Assembly: GCA_017881905.1 (NCBI GenBank) | Contig: JADGQI010000002.1 | Location: forward strand, 1-39,935 | Direction: 5' to 3' | Length of the DNA: 39,935 nt | Source: Chloroflexota bacterium | GTDB lineage: Bacteria > Chloroflexota > Limnocylindria > Limnocylindrales > CSP1-4 | In this document: piece after piece, positions 34,292 to 39,935 of the stretch | Layout: each line of letters starts with the position of its first letter | Numbering within the stretch: position 1 is the stretch's first letter | Program-made: the position numbers and the translations under genes | Notes under the pieces: generated by a model | What the model was told of the DNA's origin: nothing | Seen by the model: only the letters and a program-made list of their open reading frames with translations | Database searches by the model: none

Positions 34292-34914
34292 ATGCTCTGT
34301 CGGGTCCCGTCCCCGGCCGAGTGGCGAGCGCCGATGACGACGCCGATCGCCTTGTCCTTGAGCATGTCGCGGCGGGCGACCATGGAGAGATCGAGATCCT
34401 GTACGAGCGCTACGGGGCGATGGCCTTCGCTCTTGCTTCCCGGATCACGGGCGATGCCGCTCTGGCGGAGGATGTCGTCCAGGACGCGTTCATCGGGGCC
34501 TGGCGCAACGCGGGGCGCTACGAAAAGGGACGCGGAAGCGTCAAGACGTGGCTCCTGTCGATCGTCCACCACCGCGCGATCGACGCGATCCGGCGGCGGC
34601 GCGCGACGGCCGAGCTTCCGGAACCGGACGGGGGACCGACGCCCGAACCGCTCACCTTGCCCGACCTCTGGCCTGAGGTCGCCGGCCGACTCGATCGGGA
34701 CACGGTCGTCGCCGCGCTGCTGACGCTCAGCGACGTCCAGCGAGAAGCCCTCGAGCTCGGGTACTTCGGTGGGCTCACCCAGCAGGAGATCGCCGACCGC
34801 ACCGGGACGCCATTGGGGACGGTCAAGAGCCGGATGCGTCTGGGGCTGCTGTCGTTGCGCCGGGTCCTGGTCGGGGACGGGCCGGCGGCCGACGAAGGGA
34901 CGACCGGGCGATGA
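34288..34914 (+). CDS. ECF sigma factor, SigK-like
   Basis: A 208-aa extracytoplasmic-function sigma factor. Region 2 spans about 30-100 (YERYGAMAFALASRITG, AEDVVQDAFIGAWRNAG, KTWLLSIVHHRAIDAIRRRR). Region 4 spans about 140-195 (LSDVQREALELGYFGGLTQQEIADRTGTPLGTVKSRMRLGL). The start GTG overlaps the tmk stop (GTGA) and the stop overlaps the anti-sigma start (ATGA). The partner downstream is an RskA-type anti-sigma factor, as for SigK. Direct target promoters cannot be predicted from this window. Confidence 0.95.
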   Translation: MNALSGPVPGRVASADDDADRLVLEHVAAGDHGEIEILYERYGAMAFALASRITGDAALAEDVVQDAFIGAWRNAGRYEKGRGSVKTWLLSIVHHRAIDAIRRRRATAELPEPDGGPTPEPLTLPDLWPEVAGRLDRDTVVAALLTLSDVQREALELGYFGGLTQQEIADRTGTPLGTVKSRMRLGLLSLRRVLVGDGPAADEGTTGR

Positions 34915-35813
34915 CCGACCGACCGACCGCGATGCCCCTGTCCTGCGACGAGGTCCGCGACCTGGCTGCAGGGTTCGTGCTCGGAGCCCTCGACCGCGCT
35001 GGGATGGCGGCGGTGCGCGAGCACCTGGCCGGCTGTCCCGAGGCCCATCAGGAGTTCGCCGAGCTGGGCGGGGTCGTCCCGTACCTGGCCGACTCCCTCG
35101 AGCCGGTGCCGCCGCCCACGGCGCTCGGCGCCCGGATGCTCGCCGCCGTCGCCGCGGAGGCATCCGCTCGGACACCGAGGTCGGTGTCGCCGGCCGGGAC
35201 GGGTCGCGGGCAGGCGGTCGGGCCGACGCCCGCGGCGGGACCCGCCTCAGCTGGAACCCCGCCGCCGATCAGGTCGGTCCCCGCGACCGCGCCACCGGTC
35301 GTCTCGCTCGATACGGAGCGGACCCGGCGGCGCTCGCCGCTCCTCTGGGTGGCTTCGATCGCGGCCGTCTTGCTGATCGTCGGTCTGGCCGCCTGGAACG
35401 TCTCGCTCCGCCACGACCTCGACGGCGCCCAGGCCTATGGCGCCGCCGTCGATCGCGTCCTCGCGCTGGCAGGAACGGCCGGAGGCCAAGCCGCCATCCT
35501 CGCTCCGGCGCAGCCCGGTGGACCGACGGGGATCGCGGCCGTCGGCGCCGATGGGACGGTCCGGATCGCCATGCGCGGGTTGGCCCCGACCATCGGGACG
35601 GAGGTCTACGAGGCGTGGGTCATCGGTGCCGACAAGGCACCGGTCGCGATCGGTTCGTTCGTGCCCGACGCCGGTGGATTCGGGACGATGGCTGCCGAGA
35701 GCGCCCCGACGGGACCCGGTGTGACGATCGCCCTGACGCTCGAGCCGACGGCGGGGCGGACGACGCCGACGCCGCCGGTCCTGTCCAGCGGCGTGGCCGC
35801 CGGCGCGACCTAG
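34911..35813 (+). CDS. RskA-type membrane anti-sigma factor
   Basis: A 300-aa anti-sigma factor. Residues 8-50 form the cytoplasmic sigma-binding domain (CDEVRDLAAGFVLGALD ... HLAGCPEAHQEF). Its zinc-site pattern is H-x3-C, but the usual second Cys of H-x3-C-x2-C is Ala. A long Pro/Ala/Thr-rich linker (about 85-135) leads to one membrane helix (about 142-163, LLWVASIAAVLLIVGLAAW). The extracytoplasmic RskA domain (about 165-300) includes EVYEAWVIG and ends in a low-complexity tail. It would hold the sigma factor at the membrane until regulated proteolysis. Confidence 0.92.
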   Translation: MTDRPTAMPLSCDEVRDLAAGFVLGALDRAGMAAVREHLAGCPEAHQEFAELGGVVPYLADSLEPVPPPTALGARMLAAVAAEASARTPRSVSPAGTGRGQAVGPTPAAGPASAGTPPPIRSVPATAPPVVSLDTERTRRRSPLLWVASIAAVLLIVGLAAWNVSLRHDLDGAQAYGAAVDRVLALAGTAGGQAAILAPAQPGGPTGIAAVGADGTVRIAMRGLAPTIGTEVYEAWVIGADKAPVAIGSFVPDAGGFGTMAAESAPTGPGVTIALTLEPTAGRTTPTPPVLSSGVAAGAT

Positions 35814-35877
35814 CGGGCGCCGCGGACCACGGTCCCCTCGTACCCCGTCCGCTCGGACGACGGCACCCGGACCACGT

Positions 35878-36858
35878 TCAGCCCTCGGCGGCGGCGAGCG
35901 GTGGAGCGGCGAGGCCGCCCCGACCCGACGCCCGAGCGGCCGCCAGCGCCGCGTCCGCGGCCGCGCGCAGGTCCTCGGCCGTGCCGCCGTCGATCGGGAA
36001 CCGCGCCACACCGGCGGAGACCGTGATGCTTCTGCCGGTCGTTCCGGCCGGGAGGGCCGCGATCCCGTCCAGGACGCGCTGGGCCACGGTCATCCCGGCC
36101 GAGCCCGGAGCCACGAGCACGAATTCGTCCCCGCCGACGCGGGCGACGGTATCGACCAGCCGGACCGACTCCGCGAGCACGGCGGCGACCGATCGCAGGA
36201 CGTCGTCGCCGGCCCCGTGCCCGGACGATTCGTTCATCGCACCGAGATCGTCGACATCGAAGACCGCCAGCGAGACCTCGCCGCCCTGGCGACCGGCGCG
36301 GGCGAGCTCCAGCTCGAGGATCCGCCCGAACGTCCGCTCGTTGGCCAGCCCGGTCAGCGGATCGGTATGCGCCACCCGCTCGAACCACTCGGATCGTTCG
36401 ACGAGGAGGGACGAGACACGGGCTCGATCGACGGCCACGGCGATGAGGTCGGCGAACGCCGGCACGATCGCCCGCTCCTCGTCGGTCGGCGTGGCGCTGG
36501 CAGGGCGGGCCAGCGACAGGACGCCGATGAGCTGGTCGATGCCGCCCCGGGTGACGACGAGCGGGACGTCGAGGGTCCCCTCGCCCATCCTCGGCGTCCG
36601 GTCGGCCGCGGTCAGGGCGACCGAGCTGTCGGGTCTCGCGACATCCGCCTCGAAGGCCGCCCGGCCGTCATCATCCCCGCCGAGGGTGACGGCGACCTGG
36701 AGGTCGGCCCTGTCGGGGTCCTGCAGGGTCACCGCCGCGAACGCCGCATCGAGCGCACCCGCCAGGATCCCGAGCAGGCGGGCGACACCGGCATCGAGAT
36801 CGTCGGTGGCCGCCAGGGCGGCCGCGCCCTGGGTCAGCAGATCCGTGGAGACGTCCAT
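35878..36858 (-). CDS. GAF-GGDEF diguanylate cyclase
   Basis: A 326-aa soluble protein. About 8-148 is a GAF-like sensor domain, and about 160-315 is a GGDEF domain. The active site GGDEF (242-246) is intact. The product-inhibition site RLVD (233-236) sits exactly five residues before it, so feedback-controlled c-di-GMP synthesis is expected. HTDPLTGLANERTF is the usual entry motif. GGAGGA lies 11-12 nt before ATG 36858. It is divergent from darA, the receptor of another dinucleotide, with about 95 bp between them. Confidence 0.92.
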   Translation of the reverse strand: MDVSTDLLTQGAAALAATDDLDAGVARLLGILAGALDAAFAAVTLQDPDRADLQVAVTLGGDDDGRAAFEADVARPDSSVALTAADRTPRMGEGTLDVPLVVTRGGIDQLIGVLSLARPASATPTDEERAIVPAFADLIAVAVDRARVSSLLVERSEWFERVAHTDPLTGLANERTFGRILELELARAGRQGGEVSLAVFDVDDLGAMNESSGHGAGDDVLRSVAAVLAESVRLVDTVARVGGDEFVLVAPGSAGMTVAQRVLDGIAALPAGTTGRSITVSAGVARFPIDGGTAEDLRAAADAALAAARASGRGGLAAPPLAAAEG

Positions 36859-36940
36859 CGCGCGGGTGTCCTCCGGGGTGGAGCGGTGAGGACCGCATGC
36901 TACGCCACCCGGACCTCGATGCGAGGCCGGCGACGCACCC

Positions 36941-36946
36941 TATACT
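36941..36946 (+). promoter_or_regulatory. -10 element of darA, leaderless type
   Basis: TATACT, then 7 nt, then ATG 36954. This is the best -10 match among the leaderless candidates in the window. Confidence 0.55.
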
Positions 36947-36953
36947 CCGCCCG

Positions 36954-37283
36954 ATGAAGCTCGTCGTCGCCATCGTCCACAACGAGGATGCCGGCGCCCT
37001 CGTCGACGCCCTCCTCGAGGGTGAGCACCGAGCGACGCGTCTTCACTCGTCCGGCGGCTTCCTCAAGCAGACGAATGCCACGATCCTGGTGGGCGTCGAG
37101 GACGACAAGGTCGAGGAGATCCTCGGGATCGTCCGCACGAACTGCACGGCCCGGACGCAGATCGTCAATCCGATGCCGCCGATCATGGAGCCGGGCGAGT
37201 TCTTCATGCCCTATCCGCTCGAGGTCGAGGTCGGCGGAGCGACGGTCTTCGTCCTTCCGGTCGAACGCCTCGAGCGGCTCTAG
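36954..37283 (+). CDS. darA: PII-like cyclic-di-AMP receptor
   Basis: A 109-aa protein of the DUF970/DarA (PstA, YaaQ) family, which is PII-like and binds c-di-AMP as a trimer. The family core is visible: KLVVAIVHNEDAGALVDAL, RLHSSGGFLKQTNATILVGV, TNCTAR, and GATVFVLPVERLERL at the end. In Firmicutes the gene lies next to tmk; here tmk is 2.7 kb upstream, separated by sigma/anti-sigma and GGDEF genes. The function of the family downstream of c-di-AMP binding is unknown. No c-di-AMP synthase is in the window. Confidence 0.93.
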   Translation: MKLVVAIVHNEDAGALVDALLEGEHRATRLHSSGGFLKQTNATILVGVEDDKVEEILGIVRTNCTARTQIVNPMPPIMEPGEFFMPYPLEVEVGGATVFVLPVERLERL

Positions 37284-37292
37284 CCGCGCGAC

Positions 37293-37631
37293 GTGGAGTC
37301 GAAGCCGGCGCGCTCCGTCTCCCTGCCGACCCGCCCGATCGCGTTCGGTTGCGGCTTGTCTCCGCTGTGGCTGCTGCTGTTCCTGACGGTCGTGTCGATC
37401 GGCTTCCTCGGCCCTCTCGGGGACAAGGCGGCCGGCATCGACGGGATCCCTCTCGGCTGGTTCCTCCTCGGGCTGATCGCCCTCCTCACCGCGGTCGGGT
37501 TCATCCTGATCGTCCGTGCGACCTCATCCATCGGGTTGATCCTGCCCCTCGTCTTCCTGATCTTCCCGGCGTTGATGCTCGTCATCATCGGGCCGGCGAT
37601 CGTCCTCATCGTCGAGAACGTCGTGCCGTGA
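37293..37631 (+). CDS. Small membrane protein
   Basis: A 112-aa protein from GTG 37293 with about three hydrophobic segments (near 22-42, 52-74 and 78-108). It has a short basic N-terminus and little else. No family recognised. It follows darA by 9 bp and its stop overlaps the GTG of the next small ORF (GTGA), so it is likely co-transcribed with darA. Confidence 0.65.
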   Translation: MESKPARSVSLPTRPIAFGCGLSPLWLLLFLTVVSIGFLGPLGDKAAGIDGIPLGWFLLGLIALLTAVGFILIVRATSSIGLILPLVFLIFPALMLVIIGPAIVLIVENVVP

Positions 37632-37729
37632 TCGACTGGCTCGCCGCCGTGGAAGCGGGGGCTCCGGATGTCGTGGCCGCGTTGTCGACGATCATCGCCG
37701 AGCTGCGGCGGCCGCAGGCGCGAGCCTGA
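37628..37729 (+). CDS. 33-aa small ORF, coupled to its neighbours
   Basis: Opens with a GTG overlapping the preceding stop and reads MIDWLAAVEAGAPDVVAALS, then a further 13 residues, ending TGA 2 bp before the Nudix ATG. It is predicted to be one amphipathic helix followed by a basic tail. The tight fit between two genes supports translation. No homologue recognised. Confidence 0.4.
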   Translation: MIDWLAAVEAGAPDVVAALSTIIAELRRPQARA

Positions 37730-37731
37730 CG

Positions 37732-38220
37732 ATGTACCGTCCCGATCTCGTCGACGTGTGGGTCTTCCGGCTGCCCCGCCCGGGCGAGCTCGAGATCCTG
37801 CTGATGCGTCGGTCCGCCGGCCGGATGCTGGCGGGCCTGTGGCAGGGCGTGTCCGGGTCGCTCGAGCACGACGAGCGGGTCACCGCGGGTGCACTCCGCG
37901 AGCTCCGGGAGGAGACGGGCTTCGCCGGTCCGGCGATCCACGCGTTCTACGACCTGGACCTCGTCAACCAGTTCCACTGGTCACCCGCCGACGCGATCGT
38001 GAGCGCCGCAGTGTTCGCGATACGGGTGGGTGCGGATGCCGAACCGGTCCTGTCGGAGGAGCACGATGCCTACCGTTGGCGGTCCCCCCGTGACGCGCAC
38101 GCGATGATCGTCTGGCCGGGCTACCACGATGCGCTGACGATCGTCGAACGGGACCTCCTCGACCAGGATCGCGAACCGTGGTTCCGGCTCGATTCCGACG
38201 GGAGGCGTATCCGGGGCTGA
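37732..38220 (+). CDS. Nudix hydrolase
   Basis: A 162-aa Nudix enzyme. The Nudix box is complete: G42, E48, R56-E57-L58, E60-E61 and G63, matching Gx5Ex7REUxEExGU. The N-terminal VDVWVFRLPRPGELEILLMRR resembles dihydroneopterin triphosphate or nucleotide pyrophosphohydrolases, but the substrate is uncertain. It starts 2 bp after the small ORF and is followed by a hairpin. Confidence 0.9.
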   Translation: MYRPDLVDVWVFRLPRPGELEILLMRRSAGRMLAGLWQGVSGSLEHDERVTAGALRELREETGFAGPAIHAFYDLDLVNQFHWSPADAIVSAAVFAIRVGADAEPVLSEEHDAYRWRSPRDAHAMIVWPGYHDALTIVERDLLDQDREPWFRLDSDGRRIRG

Positions 38221-38236
38221 CCCTCCAGCGAGCGTG

Positions 38237-38260
38237 CCCCCGGCCACACCGGCCGTGGGG
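38237..38260. terminator. Hairpin after the Nudix gene
   Basis: CCCC-CGGCC pairs with GGCCG-(T bulge)-GGGG around an ACACC loop. It lies 16 bp past the stop codon and is not followed by a T run. Confidence 0.4.
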
Positions 38261-38271
38261 GTCCCGGATGG

Positions 38272-38277
38272 TAGACT
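38272..38277 (+). promoter_or_regulatory. Probable -10 element of guaB3
   Basis: TAGACT matches the TANNNT form used elsewhere in the window. It lies about 56 nt before TTG 38334, leaving a conventional leader with a ribosome-binding site. The -35 is unclear. Confidence 0.4.
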
Positions 38278-38333
38278 GACCCGCAACCTGCCCCGGCCCG
38301 CGGATGGCGGCCCGCGCACCATCGGAGGCCAGA

Positions 38334-39539
38334 TTGCTCGACCGGACGGACGCACCCACGACGACCCCGACCGCACCGCTGTCCGACGCCGCCCAGCGGC
38401 GCGTCTTCCACTCCAAGGTCGACACGATCCGGCCCACCTACGGCTTCGAGGACGTCAGCCTCGCGCCCGGCACCAGCACGGTCGAGCCGAACGACGTCGA
38501 CGTCGCTCAGACGTTCTGCGGCCTCGACCTCGCGATCCCGATCCTGGCATCGGCCATGGACGCCGTGGTGGACGCCCGGTTCGCCGGCGCGCTCGGACGA
38601 CTCGGCGGCCTGGCGGTGCTCAACCTCGAGGGGGTCCAGGCCCGGTTCGACGACCCCGATGCCGTCCTCGAGCGGATCGCCCTGGCGCCCGACGCGGAAG
38701 TGCAGGACCTCCTCGCCGAGGTCTACGCCGAGCCGATCCGCGAAGAGCTGATCGCGCAGCGGATCGAGGAGATCCACGCGACAGGGTCGAAGGTCGCCGT
38801 CGCCGCCACGCCGGGGGCCGCCCGTCGGTTCGGGCCGTTCTGCGCCGAACACGGGGCGGACCTGTTCCTTGTCCAGAGCCAGGTCTCGAGCGCCCGGCAT
38901 CTCGCCACCGGCTACGACCCGCTGTCGCTCGACCACTTCACCCGGTTCATGCCGATCCCGGTCGCGGTCGGCAACACCACGAATGCCGAGGCCGCCTTCG
39001 CGCTCATGGAGCAGGGCGCCGCGGCGGTCTTCGTCGGCGTCGGCCCCGGGGCGGCGTGTACCACCCGCGAGGTCCTCGGCATCGGCGTTCCCCAGGTGAC
39101 CGCGATCAGCGACGTCGCCGCCGCCCGTGACGCCTACCTCGCCGAGTCCGGTCGCTACGTTCCCGTCGTCGCCGACGGCGGGATGCGCCGGGGTGGCGAG
39201 CTCGCGAAGGCGATCGCTGCGGGTGCCGATGTCCTGATGATCGGCTCACCGCTCGCCCGCGCCGCGGAAGCCCCCGGTCGGGGCACGAACTGGGGCATGG
39301 CCGCTCCGTCGCCGACGCTCCCTCGAGGGACGCGGATCAAGGTCGGGACCGTCGGCTCGCTCGAGCGGATCCTGTTCGGTCCGGCCCACGTCACCGACGG
39401 CTCCGAGAACCTCGTCGGGGCGCTGCGGCAGTCGATGGCCGCACTCGGCGCCCGGACGATCCGCGAGATGCAATCGGTCGAGATGGTCTACGCGCCGTCG
39501 GTCCAGACCGAGGGCAAGTCCTGGCAGAAGACCCGCTGA
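38334..39539 (+). CDS. guaB3: GuaB3-family IMP dehydrogenase-related protein
   Basis: A 401-aa TIM-barrel protein of the GuaB3 group. The catalytic Cys loop is GPGAACTTRE with C242; the flap and NAD-binding regions follow (VVADGGMRRGGELAKAIAAGADVLMIGSPLA). No CBS pair is present, so it is about 80-90 aa shorter than GuaB. GuaB3 proteins occur in Actinobacteria, Cyanobacteria and Chloroflexi; IMP dehydrogenase activity has been reported for some, but the role is not established for all. TTG 38334 has GGAGG 5 nt upstream, much better than an ATG at 38304. Its stop overlaps the probable CTG start of the globin gene. Confidence 0.92.
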   Translation: MLDRTDAPTTTPTAPLSDAAQRRVFHSKVDTIRPTYGFEDVSLAPGTSTVEPNDVDVAQTFCGLDLAIPILASAMDAVVDARFAGALGRLGGLAVLNLEGVQARFDDPDAVLERIALAPDAEVQDLLAEVYAEPIREELIAQRIEEIHATGSKVAVAATPGAARRFGPFCAEHGADLFLVQSQVSSARHLATGYDPLSLDHFTRFMPIPVAVGNTTNAEAAFALMEQGAAAVFVGVGPGAACTTREVLGIGVPQVTAISDVAAARDAYLAESGRYVPVVADGGMRRGGELAKAIAAGADVLMIGSPLARAAEAPGRGTNWGMAAPSPTLPRGTRIKVGTVGSLERILFGPAHVTDGSENLVGALRQSMAALGARTIREMQSVEMVYAPSVQTEGKSWQKTR

Positions 39540-39925
39540 CGTCGGACGAAGGGACGCTGTTCGCGTCCGTCGGCGGGATGCCCTTCTTCAAGGCACTCGT
39601 CGGCGGGTTCTACGATCGGGTCGCCGAGGATCCCGTCCTTCGTCCGCTGTACCCGGAGACGGATGCGGGGCTCCCCCTCGCCCGCTACCGCTTGACCCTG
39701 TTCCTGGCCCAGTACTGGGGTGGGCCGACGACCTACGACGAGGAGCGCGGACACCCCCGTCTGCGCATGCGGCATGCCCCGTTCGCCATCGGACCGATGG
39801 AGCGGGATGCCTGGCTCGGGCACATGCGACACGCGCTCGCGGCGCTCGACCCGGCGCCACCGATCACGGCGAAGCTCGACGCCTACTTCGAGATGGCCGC
39901 CGAGGCGATGCGCAACCGAGACTGA
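39536..39925 (+). CDS. Group II truncated haemoglobin, probable CTG start
   Basis: A trHbO-type globin. From the first ATG (39578) it is 115 aa, but that start would delete the conserved N-terminal TLFASVGG block that is encoded in frame just upstream. No ATG, GTG or TTG exists in the extension; a CTG at 39536 overlaps the guaB3 stop (CTGA) and gives 129 aa, the usual size. Haem-site residues, numbered from the ATG: Tyr B10 Y12, Tyr CD1-region QYWGGP (45-50), proximal His H66 in RMRHAPF, Trp G8 W79. Likely binds O2 or NO. Confidence 0.85.
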   Translation: MTSDEGTLFASVGGMPFFKALVGGFYDRVAEDPVLRPLYPETDAGLPLARYRLTLFLAQYWGGPTTYDEERGHPRLRMRHAPFAIGPMERDAWLGHMRHALAALDPAPPITAKLDAYFEMAAEAMRNRD

Positions 39926-39935
39926 TCGTCCCGCC

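Noticed and set aside
34769-36889. 706-codon plus-strand open frame across the sigma/anti-sigma/GGDEF region
   Set aside because: Spans three real genes in other frames and has biased low-complexity composition.

Overview
This is a very GC-rich, densely packed bacterial chromosome segment with no rRNA, tRNA, CRISPR array, prophage or insertion sequence that I can see. The gene content includes a Ycf45/R3H ATPase, GuaB3, PdxS/PdxT, a DarA-type c-di-AMP receptor, tandem multi-pass proteins carrying the DIDRIISR motif, a BTAD-AAA regulator, and DUF4331 with a TPR lipoprotein. Together with the high GC this suggests an uncultured-type Chloroflexota lineage (Limnocylindria-like) or a deep actinobacterial relative. 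That assignment is inference; no phylogenetic marker settles it here.

Layout. 1-3463 (minus): leucine/isovalerate catabolism in the order mccB - liuC - (a gene starting at the left edge), interrupted by a plus-strand glyoxalase-like gene. 3494-5657: a membrane protein divergent from a GbsR/MarR-type regulator, with overlapping promoters and repeated operator-like sites. 5658-6198: non-coding, with a 44-bp direct repeat. 6199-11448 (plus): pdxS, pdxT, a GNAT-like protein, a large R3H/AAA ATPase and a small VOC protein. 11510-21806 (minus): an acetyltransferase, then a run that reads, from its upstream end, four tandem paralogous membrane proteins, a GAF-SpoIIE-HATPase protein, two STAS proteins, an unrecognised protein and a phytoene-dehydrogenase-like flavoprotein. 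21906-24839 (plus): a BTAD-AAA-TPR regulator divergent from that run. 24868-30424 (minus): a small RanBP2-finger membrane protein, a SnoaL-like protein, TldE, TldD and a NicO-type metal exporter. 30506-33525 (plus): a TPR lipoprotein and a secreted DUF4331 protein. 33599-35813 (plus): tmk, ECF sigma factor and RskA-type anti-sigma factor, start/stop-coupled. 35878-36858 (minus): a diguanylate cyclase. 36954-39925 (plus): darA, small membrane proteins, a Nudix hydrolase, guaB3 and a group II truncated haemoglobin.

How the genes work together. The most system-like region is 13684-24839. Membrane modules of the kind usually fused to GAF/kinase or phosphatase outputs are here four separate, adjacent polypeptides. 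They precede a soluble GAF-SpoIIE-HATPase protein and two STAS partners, so this looks like a split, multi-sensor partner-switching pathway facing a large STAND-like regulator. A second theme is start-site architecture. At least nine promoter-proximal genes have a TANNNT hexamer 6-8 nt before the start codon (leaderless transcripts likely), while operon-internal genes have Shine-Dalgarno sequences or NTGA stop/start overlaps.
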